Positions 16,616 to 25,968 of a stretch of 64,000 nt of DNA are shown one piece after another (position 1 is the first letter of the stretch; the number at the start of each line of letters is the position of its first letter). The notes beneath the pieces were generated by a model, which worked only from the letters and a program-made list of their open reading frames with translations, did no database searches and had not been told where the DNA came from. Source of the DNA: Anaerolineae bacterium (lineage in GTDB: Bacteria > Chloroflexota > Anaerolineae > Anaerolineales > Anaerolineaceae); contig JABLXC010000022.1 of the NCBI GenBank assembly GCA_013178185.1, positions 1-64,000 on the forward strand, in the 5' to 3' direction. Position numbers and translations under genes: made by a program.

Positions 16616-17047
16616 ATGTTGAAAGAATTTAAAGATTTTGCGATGAAAGGCAATGTTGTAGACCTTGCGGTGGGGTTGATCCTTGGGGCGTCATTTGGTA
16701 GCATTGTAACCTCGCTGGTCAACGATATCATCATGCCCCCCATTGGACTGCTGCTCGGAAAAGTAAATTTTTCAAACCTCTTTATTAACCTCTCGACCAC
16801 TCCATACACCGCTTTAGAAGAAGCCAGAGCAGCCGGGGCGCCAACCATCAACTATGGGCTGTTCATAAACACCGTCATCAGTTTTTTGATTGTCGCAGTA
16901 GTGATGTTCTTTATTGTCCGCGCCATGAACCAGATGCGCAAACCGGCCGCCCCGTCCCCCGAAACAGAGACCAAAGATTGCCCGTACTGCCTCTCAAGAA
17001 TTCCTTTGAAAGCAAAAAAATGTGCTTTTTGCACCTCTGAGGTCTGA
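16616..17047 (+). CDS. mscL: Large-conductance mechanosensitive channel with C-terminal zinc ribbon
   Basis: The start is placed at ATG 16616 because GGGAGG lies just before it; an ATG at 16604 is upstream of that site. The 143 residues begin [20 protein letters not shown], the MscL amphipathic helix and first span (pore lining), then [12 protein letters not shown] and a second span near residues 88-108. The MscL cytoplasmic helix is replaced or followed by a tail with a CxxC...CxxC ribbon, CPYCLSRIP...CAFC (about residues 121-139). MscL opens as an emergency valve on hypo-osmotic shock. The zinc-binding tail is unusual compared with the E. coli channel. Confidence 0.93.
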   Translation: MLKEFKDFAMKGNVVDLAVGLILGASFGSIVTSLVNDIIMPPIGLLLGKVNFSNLFINLSTTPYTALEEARAAGAPTINYGLFINTVISFLIVAVVMFFIVRAMNQMRKPAAPSPETETKDCPYCLSRIPLKAKKCAFCTSEV

Positions 17048-17061
17048 GGATACCGGTCAAT

Positions 17062-17475
17062 TTATTCACCCTTCAAGCGCTGCCAGGCGTTCAACCAGGG
17101 TTCCCCTAATCGATTGTGGGAGGCTACCTGAACTTTCATTAACTTTTGGGCAATCATCGCGGCAGTGGAAGCAACCGCGCCCCAATCGTCGTCCATCACC
17201 GCACAGCGCATTTTCTCGCCTAGCGTCGCGGTCCATTCCCATTCCACTCGGAAACGGTCTGCTTTAACCCAGTACCCCCTTTTCTCCCAGGCAAGAACGG
17301 ATTGATCCACCGTTTTGTGTATTTCCAACAATGCCAGGGCAATAAAGGCAGCCAGATTCCGGCTAAGATCATCAGTTTGCTGCTGCCGCATCAGTTCCCG
17401 CAGCGCTAAAACAATCTCCTTCGATAAACGAATGCGCGCCTTACCCGCGCTATCCGGGTTGATCACTCTTCCCAA
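17062..17475 (-). CDS. Conserved hypothetical cytosolic protein
   Basis: I place the start at TTG 17475 (MGRVINPDSAGKARIRLS), seven bases after GGGAG; an upstream TTG at 17505 would add ten residues with no support. The 137-residue protein is mostly helical, with features such as ALRELMRQQ, FIALALLEIHKTVD, AWEKRGYWVKADRFR and a basic C-terminus. No membrane span, signal or metal motif is present. It resembles conserved Chloroflexota proteins of unknown role, judged from memory. Function not assigned. Confidence 0.6.
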   Translation of the reverse strand: MGRVINPDSAGKARIRLSKEIVLALRELMRQQQTDDLSRNLAAFIALALLEIHKTVDQSVLAWEKRGYWVKADRFRVEWEWTATLGEKMRCAVMDDDWGAVASTAAMIAQKLMKVQVASHNRLGEPWLNAWQRLKGE

Positions 17476-17603
17476 AGAACACTCCCATCTAAGAAAGTAA
17501 GTCAAGAGATTATATCGTATCTGGCGCTTCTGATTACAAATTCTATGGTTTAATTACTTATTGGATCCACATCCTTTCAAAGATTTTTAATGGAGGAGAT
17601 AAG

Positions 17604-18995
17604 ATGATTTTCGAAAATGCAACCATCCTCACGATGAACCCCAAGCGAGAAATAATCGAACGCGGCGCTGTGGTTGTGGACGGCAAACTGATCGCTGCGA
17701 TTGGAAAAACACAAGAAATCGTCGCCCGGTACCCTCAATTGCCCCGCATCAATTGCAATGGCAATTTATTGTTGCCCGGTTTAATAGACACCCACGTTCA
17801 TCTGGCGCAATGCATCTTACGTGGATATACCGATGATAAACAATATGAGTTTTTAGAATGGTTAACCGGAAGGATTTTCCCGATCCTGGGAAATATGACG
17901 CCTGAGGATGGTCTGGCAAGCGCTTCTTTATGCGTCTTGGAGATGATCAAATCTGGCACCACCGGATTCATCGAAGTGCTCCTGGCCGAACACTACGGCT
18001 TCGATGGCATTGCAGAAATGATTGAAAAAGCAGGCATTCGGGCGGCATTGGGAAAAATTGTGATGGATATGGACCCCGCGATTCGGGATCAGATCGGTAT
18101 CCATCCAAACATGTGGGAACCGCGCCAGGTCTGTATCCAAAATACTCTAAAGATGTTCGACCGCTGGAACAAAGCGGCAGATGGAAGGATCCAGGTTTGG
18201 TTTGGGGCGCGAACGGCAGGGGAATGGAACCGCCCCGACATGTACGACGAGATCAGCCAACTGGCCCGAGAACGCAACATGGGAATCACCATTCATTTCG
18301 CTGAGACACCGGAAGACGTGGCTTACGCCAAATCCCAAGGATTTCGGTCGCCAACGGAATTTGGCATGGCGCACGGCATTTTGGGACCCCGTACGGTTCT
18401 GGCGCATTATATTCACTCAGATGAAGAGGATTGGAAGCTTCTGGTAGAAACCGGGACGACCGTCTCCCATAATCCTGGCTCTAACCAGCGAGAACCGTGG
18501 GGGCCACCGCCAGTTGCTCGAATGCTAAAAGCGGGCGTTAATGTTTCAATGGGATGCGATGCCGCGGTGGCAAACAATGCGATGGACATGGTGAGAGACT
18601 TGCGGGTCGCCCTCCACGCCACGCGCATTTTTGAAAATAACAAGGCTGCCATGTCTCCAGAAACGGCGCTTGAACTGGCCACCCTCAATGGGGCAAAAGC
18701 GATGGGAATCGAAGATGAAGTTGGTTCCATCGAACCCGGCAAACACGCTGACTTCATTTTGATCGATCTGGATAAACCCCACTTACAACCTGTCTGGAAT
18801 CCAGTCGCCACGCTGGTCCTTTCGGCGCTGGGAAGTGATGTAGATACCGTTGTTGTCGATGGCAAGATCATCATGCAAGGCAGAAAAGTATTGACGATGG
18901 ATGAAGAAGCCATCCTGGCAGACATACGTGAACGGAAAGCCCGGCTGGCGAAAAAAGCAGGGATCGAAATGCACCTTCAGTGGCCTGTTATATAA
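17604..18995 (+). CDS. Amidohydrolase family metal-dependent deaminase-like enzyme
   Basis: The 463-residue protein has the composite beta-domain N-terminus (MIFENATILTMN) and TIM-barrel metal sites of amidohydrolases: H64-V-H66 in DTHVHLAQ, further histidines in TIHFAET and LAHYIHSDEED, and the aspartate of MGCDAAVANN. The arrangement is that of the TrzA/AtzB/SsnA and methylthioadenosine/adenosylhomocysteine deaminase subgroup, which hydrolyse amino or chloro groups on purine or triazine rings. The active-site stretch NPGSNQREPWGPPPV differs from the common NPxSNxxLxxGxAP, so the substrate may be unusual. The ribosome site GGAGGAGA is strong. It converges with the FHA-ABC gene. Confidence 0.85.
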   Translation: MIFENATILTMNPKREIIERGAVVVDGKLIAAIGKTQEIVARYPQLPRINCNGNLLLPGLIDTHVHLAQCILRGYTDDKQYEFLEWLTGRIFPILGNMTPEDGLASASLCVLEMIKSGTTGFIEVLLAEHYGFDGIAEMIEKAGIRAALGKIVMDMDPAIRDQIGIHPNMWEPRQVCIQNTLKMFDRWNKAADGRIQVWFGARTAGEWNRPDMYDEISQLARERNMGITIHFAETPEDVAYAKSQGFRSPTEFGMAHGILGPRTVLAHYIHSDEEDWKLLVETGTTVSHNPGSNQREPWGPPPVARMLKAGVNVSMGCDAAVANNAMDMVRDLRVALHATRIFENNKAAMSPETALELATLNGAKAMGIEDEVGSIEPGKHADFILIDLDKPHLQPVWNPVATLVLSALGSDVDTVVVDGKIIMQGRKVLTMDEEAILADIRERKARLAKKAGIEMHLQWPVI

Positions 18996-19003
18996 GAAAA
19001 AAC

Positions 19004-22000
19004 TTAGATTGCATCCTTCCGTTTTTGCAAGATAAGAACTAAAACAAATTGAGCAAAGGTGATGATCAAGATGTAGATCCAGCGAGCGATCACCGATCCA
19101 TGGAAAGAACGGCCATAATCGTCATAAACGATCCCTAAAATTGTTTCTGCTGCACCAATGGCTTCCTGCCTGTTTCGCGTCCAGTCAGAATAGGTCTCGC
19201 CGTAATCTTCCATTTCTTCCTGATACCCGGTGAATTGCTGCTTGACATCTTCCTTGTAGATTTCCATCGAGTCAATCTCGCTGTTGATATGATTCTCGAC
19301 CTGGACGCGGACATCTTGCTGGTAGGCATCGAATTGACCCTCGACCTGCTTCTTATACTCCTCCAACTGACTCCGAGTCTGGTTTTGATAATCGTTGAAT
19401 TGAGCTTCGCGAGTGAGGCGGTATTCCTCAAATTGCTTCTCGGTATCAGACTGATATTTGTTCGCCCGCCAGTAAGCTTCATTCTGTGCTTTTTCGGCTG
19501 CATCCTCCGGAGAGAGACCAGCATAATCTGTTGAGCGACGCTCAGGGCTACCTCCGATGGAGACTGGCAGGCGAGTGGGGGTTGGATATGAAGTAGGAGT
19601 TGGAAACAAGGTCGGTGTCGCCAGTAGTGTGGGGGTTGGCAATTGCGTGGGGGTATTGCGAGGTGTCGGAGAAGGAAGCCAGGTTGGTTCAAGAGGTCTC
19701 TTGGGCTCATCCTGAGCCAGTGCCACCTTCGCGTCTTCATCATAAAAATCGCTTGAGAGAATACCTGGAAAATCTCTACAATTCTTGAAAATATTCGGTC
19801 CCATGCACAAGCAACCTTCTTTTTGAGTGGGTGTCAAGGCATTTCTTTCTTCGGCTGGCAAATTCCAACAAGGATCTGCAATTAGCTTATCACCAATCCC
19901 GGTGGATTTAACAAAAGATTCATACGCCCAGCGCGTGCCAATCCCAAGACTGATAATATTCCCGCCTGGGATTTTGTCCAAAGGTAACAGCAAGCCAACA
20001 AATAGCAATTGGGGAACAAGCACACCTATAAGGATCGTCTGGGCAGAATTCTGATTTGGCGATAGCGCTGAAACGACCAACCCTAAAAGATAGCCACAAG
20101 TTATCGTTAATATGATTGTCACCCACAAGCCAAAATATCCATCAAGGTGCCTGACGAAAGGTTTGGTCAAAATAATCACAAAAAACAGGATCGCAGTGCC
20201 TTGATACAGCGATAATGCCGCGCCAATCCATGCTTTTGAAAGGACATAAGGAAAAATCTTTAACCCGACAGCGCGTTCACGCTTGTAAATATCAAGCTCC
20301 TTAACGATCTCGCGCATACTTCCCATCGATCCAACAAGTAGTGCGATCACAGCAACCATGTACCACATTGCCATGATCTTAGTAGCGTCTCCTTCGACAG
20401 GATCAGAAAGTTTTGATCCCCAGATAAAGTTCATCAATCCCAACAGAGGAGCCAAAGCCAGTGTAAGTCCCAAAGATGCTCGATCTTGCACCATGCACCG
20501 AATTTGACGCGCCGACAAGATAAAGAATTGTTTAAATGCAGAAATGCGTTTTCGTTTGCGGTTGCTTCCCACAAAAGCCTGGCCAGCAGGCGCTTGAGTG
20601 AACTGAGGCCGGATGTAACGGGCATATTCGCTTTGTAGATACCTTTGCCTCCATTCCTCAGGCTTGCCTCGTTTTTCATCTGTGAGAATGCGGTAGATAT
20701 CATCAAATTCCATATCCTTTTCCAACCGCTCGCGATGAGTACGGTACTGGTCAAAATACTCTAATGCTAGCTCTGGTGGCCCATAGAAGGCAAGATTACC
20801 CCCCTTCGCCAGGATAATGGCTTTATCACAAAACATGACGTTCTTGGTCGCATGGGTAATGATAAGTACTGTACGCCCTTGATCTGCAAGGTGGCGCAAC
20901 AACTTCATCATCTCATACTCAGTGCCGGGATCCAGGCCGCTGGTAGGTTCGTCCAGGAAGAACAGGCGGGGTTTGGTAAGCAATTCCACGCCAATCGAAA
21001 CACGCTTCAACTGTCCACCGGATAGTCGTGAGATCGGCACATCCTTCTTGAAAGTAAGCCCAAGATCATTCAAGGTAGAATTAATTGCAGCCGCGCGCTC
21101 CTGTGCGCTTGTGTCAGCAGGCATGCGCAACTGGGCAGCATAATTTAAAGCCTGTTCTGGGGTTAACTCCATATGGACGATATCGCGTTGAGGCACGTTG
21201 CCAATATCATCGCGGAACATCTCATAATTTTTATATAAATCAACACCGTTAACCAAAACTTGCCCACTGGTAGCCGGGCGGAAACCATTGATGGCGTCCA
21301 TCAACGTACTCTTGCCTGCACCGCTCATCCCCACCAAGGCAACAAACTCATTTTGACCAACACTGAGACTGATGTCCTTGAGTAGGTTAAGGTCTTTCGA
21401 AACATATTTGTTCAGCCCTATGACATCAATTGCATAACTTTCTGCGGTAGAACGGTGCAATTCGTTGCCTGTGAACTGCATCTGATAAGGGCCGATTTTT
21501 ATATTATCTCCAGGATTGAGCCAAGTTGTGCCTTCGACCAACTGACCGTTGACGTAGAGTCCATTGGCGCTGTGAGTGTTGACGATACGGGAACGCGTCC
21601 CTAATCGTTCAATAACTGCATGATACCGGCTAACCATTGGATGATCGAGAACAATCTGGTTGTCAGGGGCACGCCCAATAGTGACACGATCCTGACCCAG
21701 GAGGTTCAGGCGTCCTGTCGGGATTGGTTCACTTGCCAAACGGCTTGCATCAACTTCCAATACTGTCGAGCTATCCCGATCAATATTTAAGCCAGAAAGT
21801 TGAGCCCCTGCCGCCAATTCAAAAGTAAACTCATCAATTCGAAATGAATCGAGCAAATTTAACAAAACGGGTTGGTTTGGCGGAATGAGCTGGCCATGAT
21901 AAAGCACCCCGTTTTTTGATCCAAGATCAGTTATTGTAACCCGGCCATCCTTCAATACTACTTTGGCATGACAACGAGATACACAACTTGCATCGAGAGC

Positions 22001-22510
22001 GATTTGATTTGTGGGAACACGGCCAATAAATTGTTCCCCTTCTACCAGGGTATAGGTTTGCCAGGGGCCTTCGCCGCGCCGGTATCGAAGCACAAGCTGG
22101 ACAGATTGACCCGGAGCAGCCACTGCGGGCGGAAGGACTCCAATCACCGTTTTGGGCTGCTCGGCAACAGAAACCGCCGTCCCCTCTGCAAACCCAGCTT
22201 TTGCTTCAACCAAATTGATTTTAAATTGGAAAGAACTGATCAAGAAAACCTGGCCAGGTTCCAGGATAACTTTTCGGCGCGGTTGAAGCGGAGAGCCTTT
22301 AAGTTGAGTGCCGTTGACCGATCCCAGGTCCATCAGAAAACATCCGCTTTCTGAGATCTCAATTTGGGCATGATGCCTGGAAACCTCGGTGCTTGGAAGC
22401 ACAATCTGGCAATCCGGCGCACGGCCAATTACATGAACGCCAGGTAAAAGATCAATTTGCTTCCACTCACCTTCTCCTGAACAAATTGATAATTGATAAG
22501 ATTTCATCAT
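19004..22510 (-). CDS. ABCG-type transporter with three N-terminal FHA domains and an extracellular coiled coil
   Basis: With the ATG at 22510 (ribosome site AAGGTGG) the protein has 1168 residues; a TTG at 22540 is less likely. Three FHA phosphothreonine-binding domains lie at about residues 1-100, 145-240 and 255-345 (motifs GRAPDCQIVL, SRHHA, GSVNG). Then comes an ABC ATPase: Walker A GMSGAGKST near 395, signature LSGGQ near 493, Walker B LFFLDEPTSGLD. An ABC2 membrane domain follows from about 665. Between the fifth and sixth spans a large outer insert holds a Pro/Thr-rich linker (about 940-982) and a coiled coil (about 1020-1105) before the last span. FHA domains suggest kinase control; cargo is unknown. 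Confidence 0.88.
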   Translation of the reverse strand: MMKSYQLSICSGEGEWKQIDLLPGVHVIGRAPDCQIVLPSTEVSRHHAQIEISESGCFLMDLGSVNGTQLKGSPLQPRRKVILEPGQVFLISSFQFKINLVEAKAGFAEGTAVSVAEQPKTVIGVLPPAVAAPGQSVQLVLRYRRGEGPWQTYTLVEGEQFIGRVPTNQIALDASCVSRCHAKVVLKDGRVTITDLGSKNGVLYHGQLIPPNQPVLLNLLDSFRIDEFTFELAAGAQLSGLNIDRDSSTVLEVDASRLASEPIPTGRLNLLGQDRVTIGRAPDNQIVLDHPMVSRYHAVIERLGTRSRIVNTHSANGLYVNGQLVEGTTWLNPGDNIKIGPYQMQFTGNELHRSTAESYAIDVIGLNKYVSKDLNLLKDISLSVGQNEFVALVGMSGAGKSTLMDAINGFRPATSGQVLVNGVDLYKNYEMFRDDIGNVPQRDIVHMELTPEQALNYAAQLRMPADTSAQERAAAINSTLNDLGLTFKKDVPISRLSGGQLKRVSIGVELLTKPRLFFLDEPTSGLDPGTEYEMMKLLRHLADQGRTVLIITHATKNVMFCDKAIILAKGGNLAFYGPPELALEYFDQYRTHRERLEKDMEFDDIYRILTDEKRGKPEEWRQRYLQSEYARYIRPQFTQAPAGQAFVGSNRKRKRISAFKQFFILSARQIRCMVQDRASLGLTLALAPLLGLMNFIWGSKLSDPVEGDATKIMAMWYMVAVIALLVGSMGSMREIVKELDIYKRERAVGLKIFPYVLSKAWIGAALSLYQGTAILFFVIILTKPFVRHLDGYFGLWVTIILTITCGYLLGLVVSALSPNQNSAQTILIGVLVPQLLFVGLLLPLDKIPGGNIISLGIGTRWAYESFVKSTGIGDKLIADPCWNLPAEERNALTPTQKEGCLCMGPNIFKNCRDFPGILSSDFYDEDAKVALAQDEPKRPLEPTWLPSPTPRNTPTQLPTPTLLATPTLFPTPTSYPTPTRLPVSIGGSPERRSTDYAGLSPEDAAEKAQNEAYWRANKYQSDTEKQFEEYRLTREAQFNDYQNQTRSQLEEYKKQVEGQFDAYQQDVRVQVENHINSEIDSMEIYKEDVKQQFTGYQEEMEDYGETYSDWTRNRQEAIGAAETILGIVYDDYGRSFHGSVIARWIYILIITFAQFVLVLILQKRKDAI

Positions 22511-22587
22511 ATCCACCTTATTTTCAGCTACCTTTTCCAATATCCATGTGCAACAGAGCTCCTCAACAAGTCAATGATTTGAAGCTG

Positions 22588-23709
22588 TCAAGGAGAAAGT
22601 GGAGGTATAGTCAATTCTGGTACTTTAAGTGTGGGGATCGGCGGCGGCGTTGGCGTCTTAACGCCGCAAGCGCCTGGATCGGTGGATAAGTACAGGCGAC
22701 CGTAACTCATCCGACAGGTATTGTCCACATTAAATAGCTTTTTGAGTGGATAATTTGCATTATTTTGCAACGGAGAACCCGCGTCCGCTTCGCTAAATTG
22801 GTCGTTATAATCAAATTTTGTCGGCGATTTCAACCCGTCATCTGCGATAACCCCCCACATAAACGACTTGGATTTATCCATCAACTGCGGCTTGAAAGCA
22901 ATTTGGATGGCCGAAGATTGATTGGGAGCAAGCCGGCTAAAGGCCATATCCGGGTCCGCTCCACCCTCTGCCGGGAAAATTTTAGCATCGAAACCATCCC
23001 CTGAGGACGGCGCGTCAGAAAACAAAGCCCTGACGCCGCCAACATCATTGTTGGTATCCGTGTAGACTTCTACACCGGTGGAACTCCAATCTCCGCTTGC
23101 CGGTGGAGCAGTCCAGATTAAATAATCCCCCCGGCCATCGTAATCGTTATCGATTTCTACAGCATAGAAAGCCTTAAGCGACTGAGAAACTTTTTCTTTC
23201 CCCGCCAGGTAAATGGTTACATAGTAATATTGATCATCTACGGATAACTCCGCTTTGATAAGATCGATGTCGGCGCGGTAGTTCATTGAAGAATCAAAAG
23301 GTCGCTCCAGGAAAATTGTCTTATAGCTATCTCCGCCCGTCGTGTATTTTGATTCGGCATACGGCTTGGAATCCATATCAAGAATTTCGCTTTTTACAGC
23401 GGGCGGCTGCATCGGCGTTAAAGTATGAACCACTGTGACCGTAAGGATAGGGATATTGGTAGCAGTTTCCGTCACTGCAGGTTGAGACGAAGCAGAAGGG
23501 GGTAAAACAGGGGGAGGAGTATCAGATGTTGTAGAAACCTGGCTAACCGAAAGCGCTTTTTGGGTCAACTGGATCTCATTTTCCAATGCTGCCTCAGTGC
23601 TATTGACACTTTCTTCTTGGGCTTTGTTGCCTGGCAGATTACACGCCAAAATCAATAGCATCAGTCCAAACAACAATACACCGATGTGCGCTGACGACCC
23701 CTTTTTCAT
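22588..23709 (-). CDS. Lipoprotein with Pro/Thr-rich linker and beta-rich domain
   Basis: The 373-residue protein has a lipoprotein signal peptide with lipobox LILAC (Cys at about residue 23), a Ser/Thr/Pro linker to about residue 100, and a beta-rich domain. That domain has calcium-site-like acidic patches (EIDNDYDGRGDY, YTDTNNDVGG) resembling sugar-binding or dockerin-neighbour modules, and a C-terminal Pro-rich tail. It is the gene immediately upstream of the FHA-ABC transporter on the same strand (77-base gap), so the two are probably one operon. Function unknown; an outer-face partner of the transporter is plausible. Confidence 0.7.
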   Translation of the reverse strand: MKKGSSAHIGVLLFGLMLLILACNLPGNKAQEESVNSTEAALENEIQLTQKALSVSQVSTTSDTPPPVLPPSASSQPAVTETATNIPILTVTVVHTLTPMQPPAVKSEILDMDSKPYAESKYTTGGDSYKTIFLERPFDSSMNYRADIDLIKAELSVDDQYYYVTIYLAGKEKVSQSLKAFYAVEIDNDYDGRGDYLIWTAPPASGDWSSTGVEVYTDTNNDVGGVRALFSDAPSSGDGFDAKIFPAEGGADPDMAFSRLAPNQSSAIQIAFKPQLMDKSKSFMWGVIADDGLKSPTKFDYNDQFSEADAGSPLQNNANYPLKKLFNVDNTCRMSYGRLYLSTDPGACGVKTPTPPPIPTLKVPELTIPPLSP

Positions 23710-23968
23710 AGACCCTGCCTTTACCAGAAGAGAGATTCCATCCCCTATCTTATGTTACCCCGCCGATATTCCTTCTAACGTTTAATCATTATTATAGCCA
23801 CTATCAATAAGGGGGCAAGAAGCAAGTTGAAGGAAATCGCTCCATTCATCATTTCTTATTAAACTCGCCCATCCAAATTAAACGTAGGATGGAAATCCTC
23901 GAAAGGAATTGACAGGGTTGCCATTCCTATTGCTAGAAGGGCAGAATCGGAATTAAAGAAAAGGGTTC
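23710..23968 (-). promoter_or_regulatory. Intergenic region with probable promoter of the lipoprotein gene
   Basis: On the minus strand TATAAT (23796-23791) is preceded by TTGCCC (23818-23813) with a 16-base spacer, about 80 bases before the lipoprotein ATG. The rest of the spacer holds no visible gene. Confidence 0.45.
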
Positions 23969-25966
23969 TTAACAGGTATTTTTCGGCAAAATTCTTCGAA
24001 AAATCAATCTAGCCAAAATAAAACCCCCTACTAACCCAACCCCTAAGAGAGAATAAAACAGGAGGACCGGGTCCAATTGAGCATGGTAACGCTGCCGGTC
24101 GCTGGCATAAACCATCGTGGCTACCAAATAAGTAGTAACGAAGGAAACCATCCATGAAGGATGATCAAACGGCAGTTGAACCGCATCCCCATAAGGTCGA
24201 AAGATGGCAAAGAGTGTAATACTTCCCCAAAGAAGAAGAACTAACCAAAAAGCCAGGAAATTCGACACTAAGAACAAGATAGCTATCTGGATCAATTGAA
24301 CAAATACAATCCGGCGCGCTGGCCAACTGGGCAGTAGACCGGGAGGGTTTACAGCTGGTCGAAGCCCGAGTGCTGCCAATAAAAACCCTACCCCCGCTAT
24401 AAAAAAGCCATTCATAATGCGCCCCAGAGGATAACGAGGTACGCCATCATGATACCATGTACCTACTTTTAGCTTACGGTAAAAGAGAATTGGCAATTCA
24501 TCACGATAGTCCCACCAGAATTTCAATCCTTTAAGAGTTGGGTTCTCCCCTGATTTGGGCCAATACTCAGGTTCAAGACCATAAGCCTGATAAACACCGT
24601 CTTGGGGAGGCCAATCGCCGCGATTGATGTGTTGAGGACCAACTCCTTCCAGCACATCCAAATTGTTCGTCATGGCAAAAGCGGAGACTGCTTGCGGTTC
24701 GTAATAATGACCCGTGTTCCAACGAAAGATATTCAGATAAAGTGACCACAGCAAGGACGGCAGGAGAGCGATTCCAGCAAAAACCAGAGCCTGTTTTCTG
24801 CCTTCCCTATCCAGGAACAGCAACATCCAGGCTAGCAGGAAAAAGATTGAAGGGAAATAATTCCCTCGCGTCATCACAAACATAGAAAGAGAAAGCGCCG
24901 CTGCAGCCAGCGACAACTTGCTCCGTTTCCTTAGGAATACATTGAATAAGAGAGTGAACAAAACAAACCAAAATACGCCCGGTATCTCAGAATTGACAAC
25001 ACCTAATCCCAGGGCATAGTCCACAGCCTGAGAAAAATAACAGTAATATAACCCTGCCAGGCCGCCTGCAATCGCGCCGCCCCATCCTGCCAGATAAGCG
25101 CCAATAAATAACAGAAGCAGGCCAGTCATCCATGCCAAAAAGATGAATCCTAACCGAGGAACGATCACCTCGGTGCCGAAAATTCCATATAGGAGCGCCA
25201 GCAGAAAACTGGTGCCAGGTGGTCTGTGGGAAATGACGTATTTCCCGGGCGCCGGAGGCTCAAGAAAGCTAACCGGAGCAGTATGATAAATCTCTAAGGG
25301 AAGGACCAAGGACTGCACGTAACCATAGCCGTTGATCATATTAATTGCAGGAGCGATGTACTCGATGTCATCTACTCCCATCACAACACTATGAGAAGTT
25401 TGTAAATCCACCACTCTGGCGAGATAAAGCAATTGCGGAAGACGATTAACAAACAGAACCAGGAAAACAACTCCCACAAAACCAACCAGCCAACGATTTC
25501 TCAACCTCACCAAAAAATCTTCCGGCGTCAGGACAAAATAAAAGTAAATCTGAATAGCAAAAATTAGAATCCATCCAACCAGGGGTTCCAGGCGGTTAAT
25601 CAAGACAACCCACCGCCCCGCCTGGAAAAACGGCGAGAGAAGAATTAGAAGACAGAAAAATATCAACCCCAACAATAGACTTAAAAATGCTTTCCTCTGC
25701 CAAAGAAACGGTTCAAAGAACGGCAGCAACCAGGATGGAAAGTTCGGACGAGTTCGCAACGCAAACGCCAGCAAAAGGCAGCAGCCTGCACAAAGACCTA
25801 GAAGGAGGAACAACAACAACCTGGCTGGTGAATAACCAAAAAGAAAGACGTTCTTTTGATCTACCGGAATTCTGGCGAGAAAAACGACCGCGAGGAGCGC
25901 TTCAATCGCCGACGCGATCATGATCCAGTGCAGGAGCGTTTTGGCTTTCGTTGTTCCTTCATCCAT
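23969..25966 (-). CDS. GT-C type glycosyltransferase-like integral membrane protein
   Basis: The 665-residue protein has about 12 membrane spans. After the second-to-third span an outer loop carries GVDDIEYIAPAINMINGYG, an acidic pair at the GT-C catalytic position, and YVISHRPPGTSFLLALLYG is the usual conserved segment of PMT/ArnT-like family members. A large outer loop follows around residues 420-510. It would use a polyprenyl-phosphate sugar to glycosylate a protein or lipid outside the membrane; substrate is unknown. It starts two bases after the broken GT4 gene ends, so they once formed an operon for envelope glycan synthesis. Confidence 0.65.
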   Translation of the reverse strand: MDEGTTKAKTLLHWIMIASAIEALLAVVFLARIPVDQKNVFLFGYSPARLLLFLLLGLCAGCCLLLAFALRTRPNFPSWLLPFFEPFLWQRKAFLSLLLGLIFFCLLILLSPFFQAGRWVVLINRLEPLVGWILIFAIQIYFYFVLTPEDFLVRLRNRWLVGFVGVVFLVLFVNRLPQLLYLARVVDLQTSHSVVMGVDDIEYIAPAINMINGYGYVQSLVLPLEIYHTAPVSFLEPPAPGKYVISHRPPGTSFLLALLYGIFGTEVIVPRLGFIFLAWMTGLLLLFIGAYLAGWGGAIAGGLAGLYYCYFSQAVDYALGLGVVNSEIPGVFWFVLFTLLFNVFLRKRSKLSLAAAALSLSMFVMTRGNYFPSIFFLLAWMLLFLDREGRKQALVFAGIALLPSLLWSLYLNIFRWNTGHYYEPQAVSAFAMTNNLDVLEGVGPQHINRGDWPPQDGVYQAYGLEPEYWPKSGENPTLKGLKFWWDYRDELPILFYRKLKVGTWYHDGVPRYPLGRIMNGFFIAGVGFLLAALGLRPAVNPPGLLPSWPARRIVFVQLIQIAILFLVSNFLAFWLVLLLWGSITLFAIFRPYGDAVQLPFDHPSWMVSFVTTYLVATMVYASDRQRYHAQLDPVLLFYSLLGVGLVGGFILARLIFRRILPKNTC

Positions 25967-25968
25967 GG

